The notes under the pieces were generated by a model. It saw only the letters and a program-made list of their open reading frames with translations. It ran no database searches and had not been told where the DNA came from. A stretch of DNA of 64,000 nucleotides from the NCBI GenBank assembly GCA_008973525.1, contig WACJ01000501.1:1488001-1552000 (forward strand), given 5' to 3'. This stretch comes from Stenopsyche tienmushanensis. Lineage: Eukaryota > Arthropoda > Insecta > Trichoptera > Stenopsychidae. Positions 11,431 to 26,800 of the stretch are shown here, one piece after another. The stretch's first letter is position 1. The number at the start of each line of letters is the position of its first letter. Position numbers and translations under genes: made by a program.

Positions 11431-11469
11431 ATGAGGAGCTACTTCCTCTGGTGTCTTTTGCTAATAACT
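11431..11469 (+). CDS. Gene 2, exon 1: signal-peptide exon
   Basis: Thirteen codons, MRSYFLWCLLLIT, stop exactly at a consensus donor (gtaagt, 11470). Joined in phase 0 to the next exon they give a hydrophobic core and a likely cleavage site after TALG, before QQDAAC. This exon is too short for ORF finders. A tiny first exon carrying most of the signal peptide ahead of one giant exon is the usual layout of insect fibroin and sericin genes. Confidence 0.87.
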
Positions 11470-11872
11470 GTAAGTGATCGACTTTAGATTTTTCTCATAC
11501 AAGTCATCATTGCTACTATCAAATTGATCATTTGCGATCGATGTTCTGTAGCTGTTATCAAAGCGAGGGTTGTGTATAAACCCTGTAATATTAATCGTAT
11601 TTTAATTAGATCTATGCTATAGCGTGACTATGGAAACAGCACTGTAGAATTTTGTTAGCATTATTTTTTAATTTTTTCTTTTAATATTAATAATAAGGAC
11701 ATTCTTTAAACGATGCTTTTGTGTCGCTTAGGCAAATTAAGGATATCTATGCAATTTAGTAAGACATTAAAGATTTACCAACAATATTCGAATTAAATAT
11801 TCATGTATATATACATTCAGACGTCTAATTAATAAATACACACTATAAGGGAAGCATTTTTAAAAATTTCAG
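11470..11872 (+). other. Gene 2, intron 1
   Basis: 403-bp GT-AG intron in phase 0: donor gtaagt at 11470, acceptor tttcag ending at 11872. It is AT-rich and I see no other feature in it. Confidence 0.85.
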
Positions 11873-14800
11873 ACGGCATTGGGACAACAAGACGCGGCCT
11901 GCAATGGTGGCTTACCATATGTGCCAAATCATGATGGTCTTAAGCATACAGAGATTCACGATTGTGGCTGTCATGACAATGCGCATCATGGAAATGAGCC
12001 AATCTTAGACAACAATTGTCACCCCGGTGGCCCAATTCATCCTGGACACTCAGATCATCACGGATTGCTGCACCATGGTGTCTTACCCGGTGAAAATATC
12101 AACGGTCTTCTTCGTGGAGGTAACAGGCGTGGCATGCATGGCAATGGCTTCGTAGGACCTAGAGGACGAGGCTATTTGAATAATAAGCATTCTTTTTCAT
12201 TTTCACACTCTTACGAAAATGAACCGTATGTTTTACAACCACATCCGGGCCCTCTTCAACATCTTGCTTCGTACCCGCATGGATTTGGACGTCGCCAAAA
12301 AAAGCCACGCTTTGGCCGTCGGCATCGCCGTTTTTCGTTCTCTCATTCTCATTCTTATGAATTCAAACATAATACGCTGCCCCATTGGAAAAGACCAGAC
12401 TACTCTTACTCATTTTCATACGAATTAGGTCACCATTACGAATATCCATCCTACTCATATTCGCATTCTTATGAAATCAGACCACATCATCATCGTCATG
12501 GTCATCATTTACGGCCACATCATCATTTATGGCTTTCCCATTCAGATTCATATGAGCAATACAATCCGTTCCCTCATTTTAAACAACCCAGACATTTTTC
12601 ATATTCACACTCCAAATCATACGATAAAAGCTATGAGCGCTCTGGTAAAAAGCTTCTTCCTGGGCTAATCCCTAGCTTGGTAGATATACATAAAAGAAAC
12701 GTAAAAAAAATTATTAAAAAGCATCAAAAAATTTTCAATTCAAATTCTGAATCAATATCTATATCAATTGAAGAAATTGTCGAACCAGAAATCATTTTAC
12801 ATATCACTATATCGAGATCATTTTCTGAAGAAGAAAATTCATTCTCCTTCTCTCATTCCGATGAAGGCTGGCATGGACGTCGAAAATTCCTAAGACGACG
12901 TAACTGGCACCAGCATGGACCGCATTCATTCTCATTCTCCCATTCCAGCGAAGGTTGGCCTGCTCGTCCTGGTTTTCTAGGACATCCAATAGATCACTCG
13001 TCGTTCTCGGTGTCACATTCAGAAGAAATAATAATAGGTGCCCCAACAATTATTAAGCATTCTTACTCCATGTCGCAATCGTTCGAAGATTTGATCGGTC
13101 ATCCTGGATTTTCAGGGCACCACGGTATCCACCCGCATAGTTCGCTTTCAGTATCCCTTTCACACTCCGGCGAAAGCTGGCTTGGAAGGCGAAAATTCCC
13201 AAGACGACGTAACTGGCACCCTCATGGATCGCACTCTTTCTCTGCATCACATTCCGTAGAAGGTTGGCTTGGACATCCTGGTTTCCCAGGACATCCAATC
13301 GGCCGATCGTCGTTCTCGGTGTCCCATTCAGTCGAAACAATTATTGGCGCTCCAACAATCATTAAGCATTCTTTCTCCTTATCGCAATCGACCGAGGGTT
13401 GGATCGGTCACCCAGGATTCCCAGGTCACCCAGGGTTCCCAGGACATCCTGGATTCCCAGGTCACCCCGGTTTCTATCCGCATGGTTCGCATTCGGTTTC
13501 CTTTTCACACTCTAACGAAGGTTTGATCGGCCATCCAGGATTCCCAGGTTATCCCGGTTTCTATCCACATGGTTCGCATTCCGTTTCATTCTCTCATTCG
13601 AGTGAAGGTTGGATAGGTCACCCAGGATTCCCAGGACACCACGGTTTCCACCCTCATGGTTCGCATTCGTTCTCATTCTCACACTCCGGCGAAGGCTGGC
13701 TTGGAAGGCGAAAATTCCCAAGACGACGTAACTGGCACCCTCATGGATCGCACTCTTTCTCTGCATCACATTCCGTAGAAGGTTGGCTTGGACATCCTGG
13801 TTTCCCAGGACATCCAATCGGCCGATCGTCGTTCTCGGTGTCCCATTCAGTCGAAACAATTATTGGCGCTCCAACAATCATTAAGAATTCTTTCTCCTTA
13901 TCGCAATCGTCCGAGGGTTGGATCGGTCACCCAGGATTCCCAGGTCACCCAGGGTTCCCAGGACACCCTGGATTCCCAGGTCACCCCGGTTTCTATCCGC
14001 ATGGTTCGCATTCGGTTTCCTTTTCACACTCTAACGAAGGTTTGATCGGCCATCCAGGATTCCCAGGTTATCCCGGTTTCTATCCACATGGTTCGCATTC
14101 CGTTTCATTCTCTCATTCGAGTGAAGGTTGGATAGGTCACCCAGGATTCCCAGGACACCACGGTTTCCACCCTCATGGTTCGCATTCGTTCTCATTCTCA
14201 CACTCCGGCGAAGGCTGGCTTGGAAGGCGAAAATTCCCAAGACGACGTAACTGGCACCCACATGGATCGCACTCTTTCTCTGCATCACATTCCGTAGAAG
14301 GTTGGCTTGGACATCCTGGTTTCCCAGGACATCCAATCGGCCGATCGTCGTTCTCGGTGTCCCATTCAGTCGAAACAATTATTGGCGCTCCAACAATCAT
14401 TAAGAATTCTTTCTCCTTATCGCAATCGTCCGAGGGTTGGATCGGTCACCCAGGATTCCCAGGTCACCCAGGGTTCCCAGGACACCCTGGATTCCCAGGT
14501 CACCCCGGTTTCTATCCGCATGGTTCGCATTCGGTTTCCTTTTCACACTCTAACGAAGGTTTGATCGGCCATCCAGGATTCCCAGGTTATCCCGGTTTCT
14601 ATCCACATGGTTCGCATTCCGTTTCATTCTCTCATTCGAGTGAAGGTTGGATAGGTCACCCAGGATTCCCAGGTCACCCAGGGTTCCCAGGACATCTTGG
14701 ATTCCCAGGTCACCCCGGTTTCTATCCACATGGTTCGCATTCCGTTTCATTCTCTCATTCGAGTGAAGGTTGGATAGGTCACCCAAGATTCCCAGGTCAC

Positions 14801-17800
14801 CCAGGGTTCCCAGGACATCTTGGATTCCCAGGTCACCCCGGTTTCTATCCGCATGGTTCGCATTCGGTTTCCTTTTCACACTCTAACGAAGGTTTGATCG
14901 GCCATCCAGGATTCCCAGGTTACCCCGGTTTCTATCCACATGGTTCGCATTCCGTTTCATTCTCTCATTCGAGTGAAGGTTGGATAGGTCACCCAAGATT
15001 CCCAGGTCACCCAGGGTTCCCAGGACATCTTGGATTCCCAGGTCACCCCGGTTTCTATCCGCATGGTTCGCATTCGGTTTCCTTTTCACACTCTAACGAA
15101 GGTTTGATCGGCCATCCAGGATTCCCAGGTTATCCCGGTTTCTATCCACATGGTTCGCATTCCGTTTCATTCTCTCATTCGAGTGAAGGTTGGATAGGTC
15201 ACCCAGGACTCCCAGGACACCACGGTTTCCACCCTCATGGTTCGCATTCGTTCTCATTCTCACACTCCGGCGAAGGCTGGCTTGGAAGGCGAAAATTCCC
15301 AAGACGACGTAACTGGCACCCTCATGGATCGAACTCTTTCTCTGCATCACATTCCATAGAAGGTTGGCTTGGACATCCTGGTTTCCCAGGACATCCAATC
15401 GGTCGATCGTCGTTCTCGGTGTCCCATTCATTCGAAACAATTATTGGCGCTCCAACAATCATTAAGAATTCTTTCTCCTTATCGCATTCGTCCGAGGGTT
15501 GGATCGGTCACCCCGGTTTCTATCCGCATGGTTCGCATTCGGTTTCCTTTTCACACTCTAACGAAGGTTTGATCGGCCATCCAGGATTCCCAGGTTATCC
15601 CGGTTTCTATCCACATGGTTCGCATTCCGTTTCATTCTCTCATTCGAGTGAAGGTTGGATAGGTCACCCAGGATTCCCAGGACACCACGGTTTCCACCCT
15701 CATGGTTCGCATTCGTTCTCATTCTCACACTCCGGCGAAGGCTGGCTTGGAAGGCGAAAATTCCCAAGACGACGTAACTGGCACCCTCATGGATCGAACT
15801 CTTTCTCTGCATCACATTCCGTAGAAGGTTGGCTTGGACATCCTGGTTTCCCAGGACATCCAATCGGCCGATCGTCGTTCTCGGTGTCCCATTCAGTCGA
15901 AACAATTATTGGCGCTCCAACAATCATTAAGAATTCTTTCTCCTTATCACAATCGTCCGAGGGTTGGATCGGTCACCCAGGTCACCCAGGGTTCCCAGGA
16001 CACCCTGGATTCCCAGGTCACCCCGGTTTCTATCCGCATGGTTCGCATTCGGTTTCCTTTTCACACTCTAACGAAGGTTTGATCGGCCATCCAGGATTCC
16101 CAGGTTATCCCGGTTTCTATCCACATGGTTCGCATTCCGTTTCATTCTCTCATTCGAGTGAAGGTTGGATAGGTCACCCAGGATTCCCAGGACACCACGG
16201 TTTCAACCCTCATGGTTCGCATTCGTTCTCATTCTCACACTCCGGCGAAGGCTGGCTTGGAAGGCGAAAATTCCCAAGACGACGTAACTGGCACCCTCAT
16301 GGATCGCACTCTTTCTCTGCATCACATTCCGTAGAAGGTTGGCTTGGACATCCTGGTTTCCCAGGACATCCAATCGGCCGATCGTCGTTCTCGGTGTCCC
16401 ATTCAGTCGAAACAATTATTGGCGCTCCAACAATCATTAAGAATTCTTTCTCCTTATCGCAATCGTCCGAGGGTTGGATCGGTCACCCAGGATTCCCAGG
16501 TCACCCAGGGTTCCCAGGACACCCTGGATTCCCAGGTCACCCCGGTTTCTATCCGCATGGTTCGCATTCGGTTTCCTTTTCACACTCTAACGAAGGTTTG
16601 ATCGGCCATCCAGGATTCCCAGGTTATCCCGGTTTCTATCCACATGGTTCGCATTCCGTTTCATTCTCTCATTCGAGTGAAGGTTGGATAGGTCACCCAA
16701 GATTCCCAGGTCACCCAGGGTTCCCAGGACATCTTGGATTCCCAGGTCACCCCGGTTTCTATCCACATGGTTCGCATTCCGTTTCATTCTCTCATTCGAG
16801 TGAAGGTTGGATAGGTCACCCAGGATTCCCAGGTCACCCAGGGTTCCCAGGACATCTTGGATTACCAGGAGACCACGGTTTCCACCCGCATGGCTCGCAT
16901 TCCGTTTCATTCTCTCATTCGGGTGAAGGTTGGATAGGTCACCCAGGATTCCCAGGACACCACGGTTTCCACCCTCATGGTTCGCATTCGTTCTCATTCT
17001 CACACTCCGGCGAAGGCTGGCTTGGAAGGCGAAAATTCCCAAGACGACGTAACTGGCACCCTCATGGATCGCACTCTTTCTCTGCATCACATTCCGTAGA
17101 AGGTTGGCTTGGACATCCTGGTTTCCCAGGACATCCAATCGGACGATCGTCGTTCTCGGTGTCCCATTCAGTCGAAACAATTATTGGCGTTCCAACAATC
17201 ATTAAGAATTCTTTCTCCTTATCGCAATCGTCCGAGGGTTGGATCGGTCACCCAGGATTCCCAGGTCACCCAGGGTTCCCAGGACACCCTGGATTCCCAG
17301 GTCACCCCGGTTTCTATCCGCATGGTTCGCATTCGGTTTCCTTTTCACACTCTAACGAAGGTTTGATCGGCCATCCAGGATTCCCAGGTTATCCCGGTTT
17401 CTATCCACATGGTTCGCATTCCGTTTCATTCTCTCATTCGAGTGAAGGTTGGATAGGTCACCCAGGATTCCCAGGACACCACGGTTTCCACCCTCATGGT
17501 TCGCATTCGTTCTCATTCTCACACTCCGGCGAAGGCTGGCTTGGAAGGCGAAAATTCCCAAGACGACGTAACTGGCACCCTCATGGATCGCACTCTTTCT
17601 CTGCATCACATTCCGTAGAAGGTTGGTTTGGACATCCTGGTTTCCCAGGACATCCAATCGGCCGATCGTCGTTCTCGGTGTCCCATTCTGTCGAAACAAT
17701 TATTGGCGCTCCAACAATCATTAAGCATTCTTTCTCCTTATCACAATCGTCCGAGGGTTGGATCGGTCACCCAGGATTCCCAGGTCACCCAGGATTCCCA

Positions 17801-20800
17801 GGACACTCTGGATTCCCAGGTCACCCCGGTTTCTATCCGCATGGTTCGCATTCGGTTTCCTTTTCACACTCTAACGAAGGTTTGATCGGCCATCCAGGAT
17901 TCCCAGGTTATCCCGGTTTCTATCCACATGGTTCGCATTCCGTTTCATTCTCTCATTCGAGTGAAGGTTGGATAGGTCACCCAGGATTCCCAGGACACCA
18001 CGGTTTCCACCCTCATGGTTCGCATTCGTTCTCATTCTCACACTCCGGCGAAGGCTGGCTTGGAAGGCGAAAATTCCCAAGACGACGTAACTGGCACCCT
18101 CATGGATCGAACTCTTTCTCTGCATCACATTCCGTAGAAGGTTGGCTTGGACATCCTGGTTTCCCAGGACATCCAATCGGCCGATCGTCGTTCTCGGTGT
18201 CCCATTCAGTCGAAACAATTATTGGCGCTCCAACAATTATTAAGAATTCTTTCTCCTTATCGCAATCGTCCGAGGGTTGGATCGGTCACCCAGGATTCCC
18301 AGGTCACCCAGGGTTCCCAGGACACCCTGGATTCCCAGGACATCTTGGATTCCCAGGTCACCCCAGTTTCTATCCACATGGTTCGCATTCCGTTTCATTC
18401 TCTCATTCGAGTGAAGGTTGGATAGGTCACCCAGGATTCCCAGGTCACCCAGGACATCTTGGATTCCCAGGTCACCCCGGTTTCTATCCACATGGTTCGC
18501 ATTCCGTTTCATTCTCTCATTCGAGTGAAGGTTGGATAGGTCACCCAGGATTCCCAGGTCACCCAGGGTTCCCAGGACATCTTGGATTACCAGGACACCA
18601 CGGTTTCCACCCGCATGGCTCGCATTCCGTTTCATTCTCTCATTCGGGTGAAGGTTGGATAGGTCACCCAGGATTCCCAGGACACCACGGTTTCCACCCT
18701 CATGGTTCGCATTCGTTCTCATTCTCACACTCCGGCGAAGGCTGGCTTGGAAGGCGAAAATTCCCAAGACGACGTAACTGGCACCCTCATGGATCGCACT
18801 CTTTCTCTGCATCACATTCCGTAGAAGGTTGGCTTGGACATCCTGGTTTCCCAGGACATCCAATCGGCCGATCGTCGTTCTCGGTGTCCCATTCAGTCGA
18901 AACAATTATTGGCGCTCCAACAATCATTAAGAATTCTTTCTCCTTATCGCAATCGTCCGAGGGTTGGATCGGTCACCCAGGATTCCCAGGTCACCCAGGG
19001 TTCCCAGGACACCCTGGATTCCCAGGACATCTTGGATTCCCAGGTCACCCCGGTTTCTATCCACATGGTTCGCATTCCGTTTCATTCTCTCATTCGAGTG
19101 AAGGTTGGATAGGTCACCCAGGATTCCCAGGTCACCCAGGGTTCCCAGGACATCTTGGATTACCAGGACACCACGGTTTCCACCCGCATGGTTCGCATTC
19201 GGTTTCCTTTTCACACTCTAACGAAGGTTTGATCGGCCATCCAGGATTCCCAGGTTATCCCGGTTTCTATCCACATGGTTCGCATTCCGTTTCATTCTCT
19301 CATTCGAGTGAAGGTTGGATAGGTCACCCAGGATTCCCAGGACACCACGGTTTCCACCCTCATGGTTCGCATTCGTTCTCATTCTCACACTCCGGCGAAG
19401 GCTGGCTTGGAAGACATAAATTCCCAAGACGGCGTAACTGGCTCCCTCATGGATCGCACTCTTTCTCTGCATCACATTCCATAGAAGGTTGGCTTGGACA
19501 TCCTGGTTTCCCAGGACATCCAATCGGCCGATCGTCGTTCTCGGTGTCCCATTCAGTCGAAACAATTATTGGCGCTCCAACAATCATTAAGAATTCTTTC
19601 TCCTTATCGCAATCGTCCGAGGGTTGGATCGGTCACCCAGGATTCCCAGGTCACCCAGGGTTCCCAGGACACCCTGGATTCCCAGGACATCTTGGATTCC
19701 CAGGTCACCCCGGTTTCTATCCACATGGTTCGCATTCCGTTTCATTCTCTCATTCGAGTGAAGGTTGGATAGGTCACCCAGGATTCCCAGGTCACCCAGG
19801 GTTCCCAGGACATCTTGGATTACCAGGACACCACGGTTTCCACCCGCATGGTTCGCATTCGGTTTCCTTTTCACACTCTAACGAAGGTTTGATCGGCCAT
19901 CCAGGATTCCCAGGTTATCCCGGTTTCTATCCACATGGTTCGCATTCCGTTTCATTCTCTCATTCGAGTGAAGGTTGGATAGGTCACCCAGGATTCCCAG
20001 GACACCACGGTTTCCACCCTCATGGTTCGCATTCGTTCTCATTCTCACACTCCGGCGAAGGCTGGCTTGGAAGGCGAAAATTCCCAAGACGACGTAACTG
20101 GCACCCTCATGGATCGCACTCTTTCTCTGCATCACATTCCGTAGAAGGTTGGCTTGGACATCCTGGTTTCCCAGGACATCCAATCGGCCGATCGTCGTTC
20201 TCGGTGTCCCATTCAGTCGAAACAATTATTGGCGCTCCAACAATCATTAAGAATTCTTTCTCCTTATCGCAATCGTCCGAGGGTTGGATCGGTCACCCAG
20301 GATTCCCAGGTCACCCAGGGTTCCTAGGACACCCTGGATTCCCAGGTCACCCCGGTTTCTATCCGCATGGTTCGCATTCGGTTTCCTTTTCACACTCTAA
20401 CGAAGGTTTGATCGGCCATCCAGGATTCCCAGGTTATCCCGGTTTCTATCCACATGGTTCGCATTCCGTTTCATTCTCTCATTCGAGTGAAGGTTGGATA
20501 GGTCACCCAGGATTCCCAGGACACCACGGTTTCCACCCTCATGGTTCGCATTCGTTCTCATTCTCACACTCCGGCGAAGGCTGGCTTGGAAGGCGAAAAT
20601 TCCCAAGACGACGTAACTGGCACCCTCATGGATCGCACTCTTTCTCTGCATCACATTCCGTAGAAGGTTGGTTTGGACATCCTGGTTTCCCAGGACATCC
20701 AATCGGCCGATCGTCGTTCTCGGTGTCCCATTCTGTCGAAACAATTATTGGCGCTCCAACAATCATTAAGCATTCTTTCTCCTTATCACAATCGTCCGAG

Positions 20801-23800
20801 GGTTGGATCGGTCACCCAGGATTCCCAGGTCACCCAGGATTCCCAGGACACTCTGGATTCCCAGGTCACCCCGGTTTCTATCCGCATGGTTCGCATTCGG
20901 TTTCCTTTTCACACTCTAACGAAGGTTTGATCGGCCATCCAGGATTCCCAGGTTATCCCGGTTTCTATCCACATGGTTCGCATTCCGTTTCATTCTCTCA
21001 TTCGAGTGAAGGTTGGATAGGTCACCCAGGATTCCAAGGACACCACGGTTTCCACCCTCATGGTTCGCATTCGTTCTCATTCTCACACTCCGGCGAAGGC
21101 TGGCTTGGAAGGCGAAAATTCCCAAGACGACGTAACTGGCACCCTCATGGATCGAACTCTTTCTCTGCATCACATTCCGTAGAAGGTTGGCTTGGACATC
21201 CTGGTTTCCCAGGACATCCAATCGGCCGATCGTCGTTCTCGGTGTCCCATTCAGTCGAAACAATTATTGGCGCTCCAACAATTATTAAGAATTCTTTCTC
21301 CTTATCGCAATCGTCCGAGGGTTGGATCGGTCACCCAGGATTCCCAGGTCACCCAGGGTTCCCAGGACACCCTGGATTCCCAGGACATCTTGGATTCCCA
21401 GGTCACCCCAGTTTCTATCCACATGGTTCGCATTCCGTTTCATTCTCTCATTCGAGTGAAGGTTGGATAGGTCACCCAGGATTCCCAGGTCACCCAGGAC
21501 ATCTTGGATTCCCAGGTCACCCCGGTTTCTATCCACATGGTTCGCATTCCGTTTCATTCTCTCATTCGAGTGAAGGTTGGATAGGTCACCCAGGATTCCC
21601 AGGTCACCCAGGGTTCCCAGGACATCTTGGATTACCAGGACACCACGGTTTCCACCCGCATGGCTCGCATTCCGTTTCATTCTCTCATTCGGGTGAAGGT
21701 TGGATAGGTCACCCAGGATTCCCAGGACACCACGGTTTCCACCCTCATGGTTCGCATTCGTTCTCATTCTCACACTCCGGCGAAGGCTGGCTTGGAAGGC
21801 GAAAATTCCCAAGACGACGTAACTGGCACCCTCATGGATCGCACTCTTTCTCTGCATCACATTCCGTAGAAGGTTGGCTTGGACATCCTGGTTTCCCAGG
21901 ACATCCAATCGGCCGATCGTCGTTCTCGGTGTCCCATTCAGTCGAAACAATTATTGGCGCTCCAACAATCATTAAGAATTCTTTCTCCTTATCGCAATCG
22001 TCCGAGGGTTGGATCGGTCACCCAGGATTCCCAGGTCACCCAGGGTTCCCAGGACACCCTGGATTCCCAGGACATCTTGGATTCCCAGGTCACCCCGGTT
22101 TCTATCCACATGGTTCGCATTCCGTTTCATTCTCTCATTCGAGTGAAGGTTGGATAGGTCACCCAGGATTCCCAGGTCACCCAGGACATCTTGGATTCCC
22201 AGGTCACCCCGGTTTCTATCCACATGGTTCGCATTCGGTTTCCTTTTCACACTCTAACGAAGGTTTGATCGGCCATCCAGGATTCCCAGGTTATCCCGGT
22301 TTCTATCCACATGGTTCGCATTCCGTTTCATTCTCTCATTCGAGTGAAGGTTGGATAGGTCACCCAGGATTCCCAGGACACCACGGTTTCCACCCTCATG
22401 GTTCGCATTCGTTCTCATTCTCACACTCCGGCGAAGGCTGGCTTGGAAGACATAAATTCCCAAGACGGCGTAACTGGCTCCCTCATGGATCGCACTCTTT
22501 CTCTGCATCACATTCCATAGAAGGTTGGCTTGGACATCCTGGTTTCCCAGGACATCCAATCGGCCGATCGTCGTTCTCGGTGTCCCATTCAGTCGAAACA
22601 ATTATTGGCGCTCCAACAATCATTAAGAATTCTTTCTCCTTTTCGCAATCGTCCGAGGGTTGGATCGGTCACCCAGGATTCCCAGGTCACCCAGGGTTCC
22701 CAGGACACCCTGGATTCCCAGGACATCTTGGATTCCCAGGTCATCCCGGTTTCTATCCACATGGTTCGCATTCCGTTTCATTCTCTCATTCGAGTGAAGG
22801 TTGGATAGGTCACCCAGGATTCCCAGGTCACCCAGGACATCTTGGATTCCCAGGTCACCCCGGTTTCTATCCACATGGTTCGCATTCCGTTTCATTCTCT
22901 CATTCTAGTGAAGGTTGGATAGGTCACCCAGGATTCCCAGGTCACCCAGGGTTCCCAGGACATCTTGGATTACCAGGACACCACGGTTTCCACCCGCATG
23001 GCTCGCATTCCGTTTCATTCTCTCATTCGGGTGAAGGTTGGATAGGTCACCCAGGATTCCCAGGACACCACGGTTTCCACCCTCATGGTTCGCATTCGTT
23101 CTCATTCTCACACTCCGGCGAAGGCTGGCTTGGAAGGCGAAAATTCCCAAGACGACGTAACTGGCACCCTCATGGATCGCACTCTTTCTCTGCATCACAT
23201 TCCGTAGAAGGTTGGCTTGGACATCCTGGTTTCCCAGGACATCCAATCGGCCGATCGTCGTTCTCGGTGTCCCATTCAGTCGAAACAATTATTGGCGCTC
23301 CAACAATCATTAAGAATTCTTTCTCCTTATCGCAATCGTCCGAGGGTTGGATCGGTCACCCAGGATTCCCAGGTCACCCAGGGTTCCCAGGACACCCTGG
23401 ATTCCCAGGACATCTTGGATTCCCAGGTCACCCCGGTTTCTATCCACATGGTTCGCATTCCGTTTCATTCTCTCATTCGAGTGAAGGTTGGATAGGTCAC
23501 CCAGGATTCCCAGGATTCCCAGGTCACCCAGGACATCTTGAATTCCCAGGTCACCCCGGTTTCTATCCACATGGTTCGCATTCGGTTTCCTTTTCACACT
23601 CTAACGAAGGTTTGATCGGCCATCCAGGATTCCCAGGTTATCCCGGTTTCTATCCACATGGTTCGCATTCCGTTTCATTCTCTCATTCGAGTGAAGGTTG
23701 GATAGGTCACCCAGGATTCCCAGGACACCACGGTTTCCACCCTCATGGTTCGCATTCGTTCTCATTCTCACACTCCGGCGAAGGCTGGCTTGGAAGACGA

Positions 23801-26800
23801 AAATTCCCAAGACGGCGTAACTGGCTCCCTCATGGATCGCACTCTTTCTCTGCATCACATTCCATAGAAGGTTGGCTTGGACATCCTGGTTTCCCAGGAC
23901 ATCCAATCGGCCGATCGTCGTTCTCGGTGTCCCATTCAGTCGAAACAATTATTGGCGCTCCAACAATCATTAAGAATTCTTTCTCCTTTTCGCAATCGTC
24001 CGAGGGTTGGATCGGTCACCCAGGATTCCCAGGTCACCCAGGGTTCCCAGGACACCCTGGATTCCCAGGACATCTTGGATTCCCAGGTCATCCCGGTTTC
24101 TATCCACATGGTTCGCATTCCGTTTCATTCTCTCATTCGAGTGAAGGTTGGATAGGTCACCCAGGATTCCCAGGTCACCCAGGACATCTTGGATTCCCAG
24201 GTCACCCCGGTTTCTATCCACATGGTTCGCATTCCGTTTCATTCTCTCATTCTAGTGAAGGTTGGATAGGTCACCCAGGATTCCCAGGTCACCCAGGGTT
24301 CCCAGGACATCTTGGATTACCAGGACACCACGGTTTCCACCCGCATGGCTCGCATTCCGTTTCATTCTCTCATTCGGGTGAAGGTTGGATAGGTCACCCA
24401 GGATTCCCAGGACACCACGGTTTCCACCCTCATGGTTCGCATTCGTTCTCATTCTCACACTCCGGCGAAGGCTGGCTTGGAAGGCGAAAATTCCCAAGAC
24501 GACGTAACTGGCACCCTCATGGATCGCACTCTTTCTCTGCATCACATTCCGTAGAAGGTTGGCTTGGACATCCTGGTTTCCCAGGACATCCAATCGGCCG
24601 ATCGTCGTTCTCGGTGTCCCATTCAGTCGAAACAATTATTGGCGCTCCAACAATCATTAAGAATTCTTTCTCCTTATCGCAATCGTCCGAGGGTTGGATC
24701 GGTCACCCAGGATTCCCAGGTCACCCAGGGTTCCCAGGACACCCTGGATTCCCAGGACATCTTGGATTCCCAGGTCACCCCGGTTTCTATCCACATGGTT
24801 CGCATTCCGTTTCATTCTCTCATTCGAGTGAAGGTTGGATAGGTCACCCAGGATTCCCAGGTCACCCAGGACATCTTGGATTCCCAGGTCACCCCGGTTT
24901 CTATCCACATGGTTCGCATTCGGTTTCCTTTTCACACTCTAACGAAGGTTTGATCGGCCATCCAGGATTCCCAGGTTATCCCGGTTTCTATCCACATGGT
25001 TCGCATTCCGTTTCATTCTCTCATTCGAGTGAAGGTTGGATAGGTCACCCAGGATTCCCAGGACAACACGGTTTCCACCCTCATGGTTCGCATTCGTTCT
25101 CATTCTCACACTCCGGCGAAGGCTGGCTTGGAAGACGAAAATTCCCAAGACGGCGTAACTGGCTCCCTCATGGATCGCACTCTTTCTCTGCATCACATTC
25201 CATAGAAGGTTGGCTTGGACATCCTGGTTTCCCAGGACATCCAATCGGCCGATTGTCGTTCTCGGTGTCCCATTCAGTCGAAACAATTATTGGCGCTCCA
25301 ACAATCATTCAGAATTCTTTCTCCTTATCGCAATCGTCCGAGGGTTGGATCGGTCACCCAGGATTCCCAGGTCACCCAGGGTTCCCAGGACACCCTGGAT
25401 TCCCAGGTCACCCCGGTTTCTATCCGCATGGTTCGCATTCGGTTTCCTTTTCACACTCTAACGAAGGTTTGATCGGCCATCCAGGATTCCCAGGTTATCC
25501 CGGTTTCTATCCACATGGTTCGCATTCCGTTTCATTCTCTCATTCGAGTGAAGGTTGGATAGGTCACCCAGGATTCCCAGGTCACCCAGGACATCTTGGA
25601 TTCCCAGGTCACCCCGGTTTCTATCCACATGGTTCGCATTCCGTTTCATTCTCTCATTCGAGTGAAGGTTGGATAGGTCACCCAGGATTCCCAGGTCACC
25701 CAGGGTTCCCAGGACATCTTGGATTACCAGGACACCACGGTTTCCACCCGCATGGCTTGCATTCCGTTTCATTCTCTCATTCGGGTGAAGGTTGGATAGG
25801 TCACCCAGGATTCCCAGGACACCACGGTTTCCACCCTCATGGTTCGCATTCGTTCTCATTCTCACACTCCGGCGAAGGCTGGCTTGGAAGGCGAAAATTC
25901 CCAAGACGACGTAACTGGCACCCTCATGGATCGCACTCTTTCTCTGCATCACATTCCGTAGAAGGTTGGCTTGGACATCCTGGTTTCCCAGGACATCCAA
26001 TCGGCCGATCGTCGTTCTCGGTGTCCCATTCAGTCGAAACAATTATTGGCGCTCCAACAATCATTAAGAATTCTTTCTCCTTATCGCAATCGTCCGAGGG
26101 TTGGATCGGTCACCCAGGATTCCCAGGTCACCCAGGGTTCCCAGGACACCCTGGATTCCCAGGTCACCCCGGTTTCTATCCGCATGGTTCGCATTCGGTT
26201 TCCTTTTCACACTCTAACGAAGGTTTGATCGGCCATCCAGGATTCCCAGGTTATCCCGGTTTCTATCCACATGGTTCGCATTCCGTTTCATTCTCTCATT
26301 CGAGTGAAGGTTGGATAGGTCACCCAGGATTCCCAGGACACCACGGTTTCCACCCTTATGGCTCGCATTCGTTCTCATTCTCACACTCCGGCGAAGGCTG
26401 GCTTGGAAGGCGAAAATTCTCAAGACGACGTAACTGGCACCCTCATGGATCGCATTCTTTCTCTGTATCACATTCCGTAGAAAGCTGGCATGGTCATCCT
26501 GGCTTCTCTGGACACCACGGTTTCTACCCGCATCAATTGCATTCATTCTCATTCTCTCGTTCAAGTGAAGCTTGGATAGGTCATCCTGGATCCCCGGGAC
26601 ATCTTGGATTCCCAGGTCACCCCGGTTTCTATCCACATGGTTCGCATTCCGTTTCATTCTCTCATTCGAGTGAAGGTTGGATAGGTCACCCAGGATTCCC
26701 AGGTCACCCAGGACATCTTGGATTCCCAGGTCACCCCGGTTTCTATCCACATGGTTCGCATTCCGTTTCATTCTCTCATTCGAGTGAAGGTTGGATCGGT

